Shown: piece by piece, positions 31,460 through 40,643 of the stretch | Layout of the letters: each line of letters starts with the position of its first letter | Position numbering within the stretch: the first letter of the stretch is position 1 | Assembly: GCF_022808645.1 (NCBI RefSeq) | Contig: NZ_JAKZKT010000013.1 | Span: forward strand, 1 to 64,000 | Reading direction: 5' to 3' | Length of the DNA stretch: 64,000 bases | DNA from: Bacillus litorisediminis | Lineage (GTDB): Bacteria > Bacillota > Bacilli > Bacillales > JC228 | Translations under genes and position numbers: made by a program | Notes under the pieces: generated by a model | What the model saw: the letters and a program-made list of their open reading frames with translations, nothing else | The model's database searches: none | Told to the model about the DNA's origin: nothing

Positions 31460-32254
31460 CTATTCAATAATCGTAACTTTTACCTGTTTTCTGCCCCATT
31501 GGACAGCTTCTTCATAGTCAGGGATAAACACATCAATTTTGTTCCCTTGAATAGCCCCGCCCGTATCGGCAGCTGTTGCATATCCATATCCTTCAACATA
31601 AACCTTTGAACCTAGCGGAATTACAGATGGGTCAACGGAGATTACTTTAGCATCTGGGTTTTCTTTTAAATTAATGCCAGTTGCTGTAATACCTGAACAT
31701 CCTTCACAGCTAGCCGTATATGCGGTTGCTTCTACGATAATTTCCTTTCCTTCTGGTTCAGCATTTGTTTGCTGAGTGGTGCTAACTTGGTTGCTTGTAG
31801 ATGTCTGTTTAAGTGAGACAGTTTCTGAGTTCGTATTTTCTTTCGTATTCGTACCTTCTGTTTTGATTGTTTCAGTCTCTTGATTTCTATCATTTTGTAC
31901 GTCAGTATAAATGGTTAAATGTAAGCCTGGGTGGATTAAATCAGAAGTCAGGCTGTTCCATTCCATTAATTGTTCTACACATATCCCATTGTCTTGTGCA
32001 ATCCCCCATAAGGTATCACCCTTTTTTACAACGACAGTTTTAGAAGGGGATATTTCGAGAACGTCATTTGGGTAAATCAGATCACTTGTTAAATTATTTA
32101 ATTTTTTGATAGATTCGACGGAAACCCCGTATTGTTGGGAAAAACCCCAAAGTGTGTCTCCTTTATGTACGACTACTTGTTCTGCCTGAACAGGGGCAGC
32201 GGCTGTTGCCAGGATTGCTGCTGATGCCATAAAAGATAAAACTCTTTTTTTCAT
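31460..32254 (-). CDS. Secreted LysM and 3D-domain cell-wall protein, YocH-like
   Basis: A 264-aa exported protein. Signal peptide at residues 1-24 (cleavage after VQA), two LysM peptidoglycan-binding domains at ~26-69 and ~73-116 (both with KGDTLWG), a Ser/Thr/Asn/Gln-rich linker, then a 3D domain (~170-262) with three conserved aspartates in VDPSVIPLG, ADTGG and KIDVF. The 3D fold is a double-psi beta-barrel related to MltA/Sps muralytic enzymes, and in B. subtilis YocH is a WalRK-controlled wall hydrolase. Confidence 0.92.
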   Translation of the reverse strand: MKKRVLSFMASAAILATAAAPVQAEQVVVHKGDTLWGFSQQYGVSVESIKKLNNLTSDLIYPNDVLEISPSKTVVVKKGDTLWGIAQDNGICVEQLMEWNSLTSDLIHPGLHLTIYTDVQNDRNQETETIKTEGTNTKENTNSETVSLKQTSTSNQVSTTQQTNAEPEGKEIIVEATAYTASCEGCSGITATGINLKENPDAKVISVDPSVIPLGSKVYVEGYGYATAADTGGAIQGNKIDVFIPDYEEAVQWGRKQVKVTIIE

Positions 32255-32505
32255 ATTGTTCCTCCTATAGCCGTTCTTTTATGTGGACATCTTATCAAAT
32301 TTTTCTTACAGAAAAAGAACGGGGAGGTATTAAATTAATGACTAGAATGACAGATTCATAACAATATGACAGAGTCGAGCATGTATAGTCCCTTTTTCAC
32401 AAAAACGAATGGAAATCCCTAAAGCTTGTACATAATCGAAATCAAAATGTAATCGTTTAGTATGAAATAACAATAAAGAATAATTGGGTCCAATGTTCTA
32501 GCACT

Positions 32506-32543
32506 AAAAAAAGCTGCCAGGATCATTTGCTAACAGCTTTTTT
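32506..32543 (-). terminator. Terminator of the zinc-finger/LuxR/DUF2087 gene
   Basis: Stem AAAAAGCTG / CAGCTTTTT with a T-run on the minus strand, directly beyond the stop codon. Confidence 0.85.
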
Positions 32544-32549
32544 CGTACA

Positions 32550-33314
32550 CTATTGTTTAACCCAATATTGTGTACATTCTTTATTTCGCTCCATAAACCC
32601 ATATTCAATAAAGTAACGCCTGATTGTTGCAAAATCAGGATATGCCGTTTTAATCACTTCATTTACTTCCCGCTCCGTATACTTTTTATTGATATCAAAA
32701 CGATTCAAAATCTGCTGAAGTACAATAATCTTTCTCTTTTCTTTACTTGGAAAAGAATCAAGCGGTCCATCCGGCCCCTGTTTAAAATAGGTTGCTAACA
32801 CCTTTTCTTGTTCTTCCTTTGTAATCGCATAACGATCATCCACCATTTTCGCCCCCTTGTGGAAAGTAACAAATTCTTCTGCGCTTTCCTCTTTTTCAGA
32901 TTTTAAAAGTCCCATGATAGCGAGAAACACCTTTGCTTGTTTCTCTTTTTCTTTTAGCTTGAACCGATGATTTCTTATAGTTGAAGTGCTGCCGCCTTTA
33001 AGTTGACGAACAATTTCTTTATCCGATAACCCTTGTTTAAAATACATGAGCAACTCTTTTTGATGATCAGAAAGACCCGTGTATTTTTTGTCCATATTGA
33101 TAAGATATTCAAATATGGAGTGATGAACATCTTTTATATGCTGACCAATAGCCTTTCTTGCTTCATATAGGACCTCACCCATTGGATAGATCACCCCGTC
33201 TTCAAAGCGGTGATTGCAAATCAGACAAACATATTCACCTGTTTCCTGATCATAGATATATCCATGTTCCAGCTCCTCAATCGTTGCGCTCCAAAACCAT
33301 TCTTCGCCTTCCAT
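32550..33314 (-). CDS. Regulator with zinc-finger-like N-terminus, LuxR-type HTH and DUF2087
   Basis: A 254-aa protein in three parts. Residues ~25-70 have C30-x2-C33 and H59/H64, a C2H2-type spacing. Residues ~80-130 contain a LuxR/sigma-70 region 4-like helix-turn-helix (LSDKEIVRQLKGGSTSTIRNH). Residues ~165-250 match DUF2087, with FPSKEKRKIIVLQQI and YTEREVNEVI. DUF2087 is commonly found on regulators and has no assigned ligand. The start follows a weak ribosome binding site. No target operon is obvious; the MFS gene lies downstream beyond a terminator. Confidence 0.8.
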   Translation of the reverse strand: MEGEEWFWSATIEELEHGYIYDQETGEYVCLICNHRFEDGVIYPMGEVLYEARKAIGQHIKDVHHSIFEYLINMDKKYTGLSDHQKELLMYFKQGLSDKEIVRQLKGGSTSTIRNHRFKLKEKEKQAKVFLAIMGLLKSEKEESAEEFVTFHKGAKMVDDRYAITKEEQEKVLATYFKQGPDGPLDSFPSKEKRKIIVLQQILNRFDINKKYTEREVNEVIKTAYPDFATIRRYFIEYGFMERNKECTQYWVKQ

Positions 33315-33403
33315 TCACAAACACAACCTCACTTTGTCTATGTTTATGTAAACATAATATAAATTTGTCTATTGTTTTGTCAACACTATTATTTTCCGTC
33401 CAT

Positions 33404-33438
33404 AAAAAAATAAGACATTACCCATATTTGGTAATGTC
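33404..33438 (-). terminator. Terminator of the MFS exporter gene
   Basis: Stem GACATTACC / GGTAATGTC (33414-33422 and 33430-33438) followed by a T-run on the minus strand. Confidence 0.85.
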
Positions 33439-33479
33439 CATTCGTGTCTTCAGTCTGCCTAAAAATCAGTTTACGCTTA

Positions 33480-34955
33480 TCAGTTTGTAGCACCCTGCTT
33501 AATTTTCAATCTCTGGTCTTGCGGTATAGGCCGTTTTATAAATATTGATATGATCCATGCGGTAACTACTAGTCCAAATCCAAACAAAAACGCACTTTTC
33601 ATTCCGGCTACCGTCGCGAGAATCCGCAATTCAGCTGCATCTTCCATCAGCATATTATTTTCTATAAAACGAGCAGAACGATTGGTCATAATGGATACCA
33701 GCAGCGCTGTCCCCACTGCGCCAGCGACCTGCTGAAGCGTACTGATAATCGCAGTGCCGTGCGGATACAATACAGGTGGCAGTTCGTTCAAAGCATTGGT
33801 CATAACAGGCATCATGACCATCGAAATCCCCAACATTAATAGTGTATTGAAGATCATAATCGTGCTGTAGGGGGTTGATAGTGTAATAAAGGCAAACTGC
33901 CACAGAGTCATTGCGACCAGCCCTAATCCAATAAGTGCCAGCCACTTGGCACCGAATTTATCAAATAAACGGCCTGTAATTGGGGACATAATCCCCATGA
34001 CAATTCCGCCTGGCAACATAACCAATCCAGCCTCTAAAGGGCTATACCCCAACGCATTCTGGAGAAAAATAGGCAGCAGCATCATCGCAGAAAACATCGC
34101 CATCATCACAATGATCATAATAATGGTTGACATTCTAAAAATCCTGTACTTAAATGTGCTTAGATCTAGCAATGGTTGTGAAATTGTCAATTGCCGCCAA
34201 GTAAACAGGACTAAAGAAACAACGCCGATTGCAATTTGGATCAGCACTTCATTGCTCGACCAACCCCCTTGTCCTTCACCCGAACTGCTGAATCCGTACA
34301 CAATGCCCCCGAAACCTAATGTTGAAAGCAGAAGTGATAACGGATCAATCTTCGGATTAGTTGTCTCCGTCACGTTTTTGAGCTTCATATATGAGAATAT
34401 AATAACAATCAATGCGATTGGCAGAACGCCGTAAAAGAGAACTCGCCAGCTGAAATGTTCAACAATGATTCCTGATAAAGTAGGTCCAATCGCAGGCGCA
34501 AACGTAATAACAATTCCAATTGTCCCCATGGCCGAACCCCTTTTTTCAATAGGAACGATAGAAAATACCACATTTGTTAGTAAAGGAAAGAGCAGCCCTG
34601 TACCCGCTGCTTGAAATAGTCTTCCGATTATAAGCAATTCGATCCCTGGTGCGATAGCTGCTATAAATGTCCCGATTGTAAATAAGCCCATAGCTCCAAG
34701 GAACAAGCGTCTTGTCGTGAACCTTTGTATTAAATAAGCAGTGACTGGTATAAGCACGCCTATAACAAGAAGATATCCCGTGGTCAGCCATTGCGCTGTA
34801 CTTGGTTCAATTCCGAATTCTTCCATAATTTTTGTCAATGCTACGTTTAAAAGTGTTTCATTCAAAATTGCTACAAACACACCGAGAATCATAATCATGA
34901 CCAACAAAAAGTTGTCTCTGCTCCCGAATGTCCCGGCATTTCCTCTAGACATCAT
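33480..34955 (-). CDS. DHA2-family multidrug efflux transporter (MFS)
   Basis: A 491-aa membrane protein with about 14 transmembrane helices, the DHA2 (EmrB/LmrB) topology of proton-driven drug exporters. Helix 1 has LNETLLNVALTKIMEEFG, the motif C-like segment GPTLSGIIVEHFSWRVLF is present, and the loop after helix 2 is FTTRRLF. Two adjacent ATG codons follow AAGGAG, so the start is uncertain by one codon. The AraC regulator next upstream on the same strand is a plausible controller. Confidence 0.9.
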   Translation of the reverse strand: MMSRGNAGTFGSRDNFLLVMIMILGVFVAILNETLLNVALTKIMEEFGIEPSTAQWLTTGYLLVIGVLIPVTAYLIQRFTTRRLFLGAMGLFTIGTFIAAIAPGIELLIIGRLFQAAGTGLLFPLLTNVVFSIVPIEKRGSAMGTIGIVITFAPAIGPTLSGIIVEHFSWRVLFYGVLPIALIVIIFSYMKLKNVTETTNPKIDPLSLLLSTLGFGGIVYGFSSSGEGQGGWSSNEVLIQIAIGVVSLVLFTWRQLTISQPLLDLSTFKYRIFRMSTIIMIIVMMAMFSAMMLLPIFLQNALGYSPLEAGLVMLPGGIVMGIMSPITGRLFDKFGAKWLALIGLGLVAMTLWQFAFITLSTPYSTIMIFNTLLMLGISMVMMPVMTNALNELPPVLYPHGTAIISTLQQVAGAVGTALLVSIMTNRSARFIENNMLMEDAAELRILATVAGMKSAFLFGFGLVVTAWIISIFIKRPIPQDQRLKIKQGATN

Positions 34956-35048
34956 AAATTCTCCTTTTGCGGGTAAATTAAGTTTTGTGTGTTTTCAATG
35001 ATTTTGTCACACCTTATTATCTTATCACGTAACATTTCATTTCATTTC

Positions 35049-35843
35049 TTATCGATTGCTATATTGGCGAACGCGTTTAAGAAAATTATTCATCAGCAAA
35101 GGCAGGGAAATCAGGATGGGAGGATCGTCCATACGAGGAGTGTGAAGCGTGACAGTTCGATGTAATACAGAAGTATGGGGATCAACGATGATCGGCTCCT
35201 TCAATCGGGCGCGCAAAGTATTATACGGAAGCAAGATATCCGTGGATTGCATCCCCCAAGAGACTGATGTTGCCATTAAATAATAAATACCTGGTTTCAC
35301 GTTTTTAAAACAAAAATTTCCCAAAGAAGGAAGTAGTGTTCCATAGTTAGGGGGACCTTCAGGAATCGGTTTAGGAAATAAACCAATTAATATAACCCCC
35401 TGAAAAGGAAGCTCAGATTGGACAGTCCCTTCAATTCTAGCCAGTCGGGTTTCAGCAGGATTGGATGTTCGCCAATTGCTAAGACTTTTCAATGATTGGA
35501 AATGATCCTCTGCTTGTAAGACTGAATTTCGAAACTGGGACGGTGACATACCAACTCGTTCAGTAAAACGAGATGTGAACGTTCCCAGACTTTGTTGACC
35601 AATCTCCAGCCCAATATCTCTTACACTCAAATCAGTTCGTAATAACAATTCTTTTGCCTTTTGCAGTCGCAGGGAAGAAACATAGTATAGCGGTGAGAGT
35701 CCGACTCTTTCTTTAAAAATACGAGTAAAATGATACGGACTATAGGCGACATGATTAGCCAATTGGGTTAGCGAGAGGGTCTCATTGATATTTTGATGAA
35801 TATATGTAATAGCCTCGTCTATCTCCGAATATGGGTAAGTCAT
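35049..35843 (-). CDS. AraC-family transcriptional regulator
   Basis: A 264-aa regulator with the double helix-turn-helix at the N-terminus (residues 5-105; LTQLANHVAYSPYHFTRIFKE and IGLEIGQQSLGTFTSRFTER) and a C-terminal domain (~130-260) that may bind an effector, as in MarA/Rob-GyrI-like proteins. It should act on nearby drug-response genes; the MFS exporter is 93 bp downstream. Its own promoter at 35949-35977 contains a palindromic site. Confidence 0.88.
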   Translation of the reverse strand: MTYPYSEIDEAITYIHQNINETLSLTQLANHVAYSPYHFTRIFKERVGLSPLYYVSSLRLQKAKELLLRTDLSVRDIGLEIGQQSLGTFTSRFTERVGMSPSQFRNSVLQAEDHFQSLKSLSNWRTSNPAETRLARIEGTVQSELPFQGVILIGLFPKPIPEGPPNYGTLLPSLGNFCFKNVKPGIYYLMATSVSWGMQSTDILLPYNTLRARLKEPIIVDPHTSVLHRTVTLHTPRMDDPPILISLPLLMNNFLKRVRQYSNR

Positions 35844-35948
35844 AATTTCTCCCCTTCCATCATCTAATTAGCCTTATAATAATTGCTAACTCAAGTACCA
35901 AACCCTCACCGCCTAAACCTGGTGATTAAAGACAGTCAGTATAATTTG

Positions 35949-35977
35949 ATTATATCAGAACGAATGTTCGTATTCAA
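35949..35977 (-). promoter_or_regulatory. Promoter of the AraC gene with LexA-like palindrome in the spacer
   Basis: Minus-strand TTGAAT, 17 bp, TATAAT is a near-consensus sigma-A promoter. The spacer holds CGAACATTCGTTCT (35957-35970), which fits the SOS box CGAAC-N4-GTTCG with one mismatch at a fixed position; it could also be a TetR-type operator. Confidence 0.6.
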
Positions 35978-36114
35978 ACAAAGGATTTTAACTATTATAG
36001 ATCATAAAAAATCGTTTTCTTTTGGTCGCTCAAGATAGCAATTGAGAAGAAAGCAAAGTCAATATTAAAATACTACAATTAAAATTAATAATAAAATCAA
36101 GGAGGTGAATCTCC

Positions 36115-36531
36115 ATGACACTGCGGGCAATTCCCCTTTTGGTGATGGATGGAAATGCAAAGGAAGCGATACAATTTTACGAAAAAGAATTGGATGCCAA
36201 AGTCATCTCAATCCAAACTTATAGAGAGATTCCAGAATTTCCTGGAATGACTTTTCTGGAAAAAATCATGGACCTTGTAGCACATGCAAGGTTACAAGTT
36301 GGAGAAACTGATCTGATCCTGTATGATTCTCCTGGGTTTCCCCTTCATAAAGGAAATCAAATCTTTTTAACAACAAACGAAGTGGGAGAAACCAAACGAA
36401 TTTACGAAGCCTTGCAACATGGCGGATGGGTGAACGGTCCTTTGGAGGAAACCTCTTTTACCCCCGCTCAAGCTAATGTAACGGACAAGTTTGGTGTAAC
36501 TTTTACAATTGTAACTGATCCTCACTTTTAA
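36115..36531 (+). CDS. VOC-family (PhnB-like) protein
   Basis: A 138-aa protein of the glyoxalase/bleomycin-resistance fold, PhnB/3-demethylubiquinone-9 methyltransferase-like group: AIPLLVMDGNAKEAIQFYEK at the start and FGVTFTIVTDPHF at the end are typical. Many members have no assigned substrate. The ATG has the strong site AAGGAGGTG. It is divergent from the AraC gene and monocistronic. Confidence 0.85.
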   Translation: MTLRAIPLLVMDGNAKEAIQFYEKELDAKVISIQTYREIPEFPGMTFLEKIMDLVAHARLQVGETDLILYDSPGFPLHKGNQIFLTTNEVGETKRIYEALQHGGWVNGPLEETSFTPAQANVTDKFGVTFTIVTDPHF

Positions 36532-36538
36532 ATAAAAA

Positions 36539-36575
36539 TGGAGGGGTAGCGTTTTATCCTCCACTCCTTTTTTAT
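36539..36575 (+). terminator. Terminator of the PhnB-like gene
   Basis: Stem TGGAGG / CCTCCA (36539-36544 and 36558-36563), with additional pairs toward the loop, followed by CTCC and a run of seven T. Confidence 0.7.
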
Positions 36576-36627
36576 TGTTTCTGATAATACCTAGGTTGCT
36601 GTTTCCCTTAAAAAGTTAAATTGTTGC

Positions 36628-37044
36628 TTACAATATATCATTCTTTTCTTTAAAAGAAGGGCTTAGCTCACTCCAGACATCAAATTTATTTCCATCCAGA
36701 TCACTGAATACAAAGTTCCTTCCTGCATGCCCGCGGTCCTCAATAGCCCCGGTGTTTATGCCTTTTTCGATAAACTCATGATGTATTCTCTCTAAAGAAT
36801 TGAGTCCGTTCACCTCAAACGTAACCGAAAACCGCTCATTTCCATTGGCATCATAGAAATTAGCACTTTGATTCTCACCCGCTTTAACCAGGAAAAAACT
36901 TTGGTTGGCAAAGTTGATAATAGCTTTATCGCAATCTTGGTAGCTCAATTCAGCTCCCAATTTATTGACATACCAATTCGAAGATTTTTCCACATCCTTC
37001 ACAGGAATATAAGTGGTCCCCACTCTTACTAACGTTTCTCCCAT
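36628..37044 (-). CDS. VOC-family (glyoxalase/bleomycin resistance fold) protein
   Basis: A 138-aa protein with the paired beta-alpha-beta-beta-beta modules of the VOC superfamily: GTTYIPVKDVEKSSNWYVNKL at the N-terminus, and the C-terminal DLDGNKFDVWSE where metal ligands usually lie. The start at 37044 follows GGGGGG 8 nt upstream; an upstream in-frame start would add 29 unrelated residues. The enzyme class (lyase, dioxygenase or binding protein) cannot be decided. Confidence 0.8.
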   Translation of the reverse strand: MGETLVRVGTTYIPVKDVEKSSNWYVNKLGAELSYQDCDKAIINFANQSFFLVKAGENQSANFYDANGNERFSVTFEVNGLNSLERIHHEFIEKGINTGAIEDRGHAGRNFVFSDLDGNKFDVWSELSPSFKEKNDIL

Positions 37045-37309
37045 TCTGTTTATCCCCCCAATAAAATTTCCACTTTCTATATTTCGTAATAAGATCGGAA
37101 TTTCCTGCAAAACAAAATTCTCAGAGGACATAGGTCCGTTATTTCCTTAAAAACTACTATTTTTATGATGTGATCGGACATACATTCCATGATTTGCTTA
37201 AAATCAACTTGAAATTACTGCCTTTTGGCTAAAATAGCGGACTCAATGTCCTATTAATTTAAAAATCACGCGTCTTGTCACAAATAAAGGAACCAGTGTC
37301 CGTAAATAA

Positions 37310-38015
37310 TGCTAACGTAACTCCTACTTCCGCTACCCCTGAAAATTAATCCTCTTTTTTAGCCGTCAAACTTATTTAATGGATCCTCATTCCGTTATTT
37401 GTTCAAAAATCTTTGTTTGGAGCATGGTTTCGGTTCCTGGTTCCGTTATTGGCTTTTTTTCTCTCAAATTTTGATTGAATTTGTACGAATAGCGGAATCA
37501 GAATCCGATTCTGCCCCGGAAGTGCAGGTTTTCGTTCTAATAACGGAATGAGGATCCGCCAGAATTATTTAATGGATCCTCATTCCGTTATTTGTTCAAA
37601 TATCTTTGTTTAGAGCATGGTTTCGGTTCCTGGTTCCGTTATTTGCCTATTTTTCTCTCAAATCTGCTTGATTTTGTACGAATAGCGGAATCAGAATCCG
37701 CTTCAGCCCCGGAAGTGCAGGTTTTCGTTCTAATAACGGAATGAGGATCCGCCAGAATTATTTAATGAATCCTCATTCCGCTATTTATTCAAAAATCTTT
37801 GTTTGGACATGGTTTCGGTTCCTGGTTCCGTTATTTGCCTATTTTTTGTGAAATTTGATTGATTTTGTACGAATAGCGGAATCAGAATCCGCTTCAACCC
37901 CTGAAGTGCAGGTTTTTGTTCTAATAACGGAATGAGGATCCGCCAGAATTATTTAATGGATCCTCATTCCGTTAATTGTTCAAATATCTTGTTTAGAGCA
38001 TAGTTTCGGTACCTG
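37310..38015 (+). repeat. Tandem ~192-bp repeats with an 18-bp palindrome, array 1
   Basis: Three full units start with the same sequence at 37542, 37734 and 37925 (periods 192 and 191 bp), with a partial unit before them. Each unit contains TAACGGAATGAGGATCC and its inverted copy 16 bp later, then GGTTTCGGTTCCTGGTTCCG and GAATAGCGGAATCAGAATCC. The array lies downstream of the leftward Gfo/Idh gene at 38112. The gap from 37045 to 38111 holds no gene I can support. Confidence 0.9.
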
Positions 38016-38111
38016 GTCCCATTACTGCGAAAAAGGACATCCGTGCCGCAGAACCGCACAGTTCTATCTAGTCAACCAATAAAACTTATCTGCTCTAGTA
38101 CGAAAGTTAAC

Positions 38112-39086
38112 TTATAAATAAATAGTCTGCTTACTTTCACTAGATTGGTACGCAGCAAGAGCAACCTCCAACGCCTTTAATCCATCCTTCCCTGTGATCG
38201 AAGGCTGTCTTTTTTGTTCGACACACTCAACAAAGTCCCGAATCAGCCCCATGTCCATATCATTCCCATAAAAAACATGAGTCAGAGACTTGGATCCGCT
38301 TGAAGATTTGCGAAGATGTTCCTTAAAAGCATCTACTCTTACGGTCTGCTTCGTTCCAATTACTTCAATGGTTACGTCTCCCCATGTCGGATATTCCGCA
38401 AAGCGTGACCAGCTTGCATCATGTGAAGCTATCACACCATTTTCAAATTCAAGTGTAAGAATCCCCGCATCATCAATATCGACGTTGTGAAAAAAGGAAT
38501 CGACTAGTGCATGAACGGATTTTACTTCTTTCCCTAATAACCAGCGCATAATATCTACCATGTGGACGGTATGATCTAAAACCGCCCCTCCGCCAGATAA
38601 CCTCGGATCTATAAACCATCCCCCAGGATTTTGCCCGCGGTTTGTAGTCCGGAATGCAACAATTTCTCCAAGTTCCCCGCTATCAACAAGCTGTTTCAGC
38701 TGTTGAATCGGATTGCTAAAACGGACAGGAAATGCGATTTGCAAAATGACCCCGTTGTCCTGACACGTCTTGATCATTTCTTCCGCATCCTGAATCGAGG
38801 TGGCTATCGGTTTTTCACAAAGGATATGTTTTTTAGCACGGGCAGCCTCAATCACCATTTCTTTATGCCGGGCGTTTTCACTGCATACGATAACAGCATC
38901 CATGTCTATTTCAAGGAAAATTTGCTGGTCCCTATAATGGGATGTTTTGAAGGCAGCGGCTGCTTCCTCTCCCCTTTTCACGTCTTCATCAAATATACCG
39001 GCCAATTCAACATTAGGGAGCTGTGACAATGCACTGGCATAGCTGTATGCATGCATATGGGCAAAGCTCATCACACCAATCTTCAT
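38112..39086 (-). CDS. Gfo/Idh/MocA-family oxidoreductase (1)
   Basis: A 324-aa NAD(P)-dependent dehydrogenase: N-terminal Rossmann domain (residues ~1-120, IGVMSFAHMH instead of a full GxGxxG), the family EKP motif in LCEKPIAT, and a C-terminal alpha/beta domain with GGAVLDHTVHMVDIMRW where the catalytic histidine usually lies. Members oxidise or reduce sugars, inositols or glycosides. It is the last gene of the leftward operon and overlaps the 234-aa gene by 4 nt. Confidence 0.88.
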   Translation of the reverse strand: MKIGVMSFAHMHAYSYASALSQLPNVELAGIFDEDVKRGEEAAAAFKTSHYRDQQIFLEIDMDAVIVCSENARHKEMVIEAARAKKHILCEKPIATSIQDAEEMIKTCQDNGVILQIAFPVRFSNPIQQLKQLVDSGELGEIVAFRTTNRGQNPGGWFIDPRLSGGGAVLDHTVHMVDIMRWLLGKEVKSVHALVDSFFHNVDIDDAGILTLEFENGVIASHDASWSRFAEYPTWGDVTIEVIGTKQTVRVDAFKEHLRKSSSGSKSLTHVFYGNDMDMGLIRDFVECVEQKRQPSITGKDGLKALEVALAAYQSSESKQTIYL

Positions 39087-39787
39087 CCTTCTACTCCTCC
39101 TTTAACAAGAACATGAAACCTGTCCATTTCCGCTAAAAAATCTGGACTCAGTTTATGCGCATGTTCAATGATGGAATCTACCGTATAAACTAGCGGAAGT
39201 GAAGAATGATCGGTAGGCAGAAACGGATTCATCTCTTCACTATTAAATTCCAGGATGGTTTTGACCCCGCTCCATTCAAACTCAATTCTTTCCCCTGCAT
39301 CAAAGGTATACTCAAGATGAGCCAGCGTTCCCTTATCGAAAAGGACAGTCAAAATGACATGAGAAGGATGATCCTGTTGTTTGGACTTGAGAACTTTAAC
39401 CTCTTCAGGCACTCCAAAAACAGTTGATAACACATACAAATCTTCAGTAATAATAGAAGAATTAGTCTCCCTATCGACCAGTCTTCTAAACCGTAATACA
39501 CCTTTTGATTGGGACACTATTTCCTCGGAGATTTTTTTAAAAAATAAAAAACTCTCCAGATCAAAATAAACGAAAACCCTATCCAAATCAGCATGCTCTT
39601 TTTTAATTCGACTGTAAGGAATATATAGTTGATGACCCTTATTAAAATAAGATTCTAGCTGATTATCTGACCATACAACATACGTCGTATTTTCATTGGT
39701 GAGGTGTTCGGGAGTTTCTGCAAAAGTGACATGTCTAATGCCAGTTTGATCGTCCAGCCTGTGATTCTGGGCAAATACAACATTCAT
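39083..39787 (-). CDS. Unrecognised 234-aa protein of the sugar operon
   Basis: I do not recognise this family. It is soluble, mixed alpha/beta, without signal peptide or transmembrane segment. The segment KGVLRFRRLVDRE and the beta-rich C-terminal half (~130-205) recall the C-terminal substrate domain of Gfo/Idh enzymes without a Rossmann fold, but this is only an impression. It is coupled by a 4-nt overlap to the Gfo/Idh gene downstream and by 7 nt to the sugar isomerase upstream, which suggests an accessory subunit or a decayed oxidoreductase. Confidence 0.75.
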   Translation of the reverse strand: MNVVFAQNHRLDDQTGIRHVTFAETPEHLTNENTTYVVWSDNQLESYFNKGHQLYIPYSRIKKEHADLDRVFVYFDLESFLFFKKISEEIVSQSKGVLRFRRLVDRETNSSIITEDLYVLSTVFGVPEEVKVLKSKQQDHPSHVILTVLFDKGTLAHLEYTFDAGERIEFEWSGVKTILEFNSEEMNPFLPTDHSSLPLVYTVDSIIEHAHKLSPDFLAEMDRFHVLVKGGVEG

Positions 39788-39794
39788 TAAAAAC

Positions 39795-40643
39795 CTACCC
39801 CCTATCCAACAGATATTTTAACCGCTGCACAGCTTCCTTATTTGCTTCTTTGGCGTCGTCAAAACCTTCATACTCAATCGACAGCCAGCCATTATAACCA
39901 TTGGTTTTTAGTCCGTTTACAATATAATTGAGATCGACTTCACCGTCACCCGGCACAACACCGATTACCTCGACACCTTCCGTAGATCGGAATCCTTTAA
40001 CGGCATCATTAGGATCTTTTTTGCGAAAATCTTTAAAATGAACATGGATAATCTCGTCCTTTAAATAATCATACGCCTCTTTTGGACTTTCATGAACTAA
40101 AAGAAAATTGCCAGTGTCAAAGGTTGATTTCACATAAGGGCTATCCACCATCCGAATGATTTCTTTTACTTGTTTGCTTTTACCAGCGAGCAATCCATGA
40201 TTTTCAATCGCTAAATAGACTTCCTCTTTCTCAGCTACTTTGGCACATTCCCTGAGACCCTCCACAATCCAACCCTGTCCGTCTTCATAGGTCAAATCTC
40301 CATGCAAATCACCGCAGAACACACGGACAATATCAGTCCCCAATCGTTTTGCCGTATAGATTCCATCTATAACTTTAGCAGCTTCGGCTGACCGCTCTTC
40401 CCTTGATGTCTTAACAAAATTGTTGGTCACATCATAAGCTGAAACTTGAAGATTATGATGGGCCAAGGCCTCTAAAGCTTCCTTCATTTCTTGATCCTTG
40501 TTATTCCGGTTTTTCCAATAAAAATCAAGAAGTTCAACCCCGTCCAGGTTAATGCTATTGGCATACCGGATAAAATCAACTACAGACCAGCCTTCCTTTT
40601 TAACAGCTGAGGCTAAGCTATACATGCTTGCACTAATCTTCAT
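39795..40643 (-). CDS. Sugar phosphate isomerase/epimerase (AP endonuclease 2 TIM barrel)
   Basis: A 282-aa xylose-isomerase-like TIM barrel. Metal-binding acidic residues and histidines typical of the family are visible: E in LDGVELLDF, E and H in LAIENHG, D in STFDTGNFL, HVHFKD, and E in LSIEYEG. Such enzymes isomerise, epimerise or cleave oxidised sugars. The second of two adjacent ATG codons (40643) has AAGGTGG at the better distance and overlaps the esterase stop. Confidence 0.88.
   Translation of the reverse strand: MKISASMYSLASAVKKEGWSVVDFIRYANSINLDGVELLDFYWKNRNNKDQEMKEALEALAHHNLQVSAYDVTNNFVKTSREERSAEAAKVIDGIYTAKRLGTDIVRVFCGDLHGDLTYEDGQGWIVEGLRECAKVAEKEEVYLAIENHGLLAGKSKQVKEIIRMVDSPYVKSTFDTGNFLLVHESPKEAYDYLKDEIIHVHFKDFRKKDPNDAVKGFRSTEGVEVIGVVPGDGEVDLNYIVNGLKTNGYNGWLSIEYEGFDDAKEANKEAVQRLKYLLDRG

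Noticed and set aside
33946-34434. 162-codon plus-strand frame opposite the MFS gene
   Set aside because: Antisense to a clear 14-helix transporter; long open antisense frames are expected there from codon bias.
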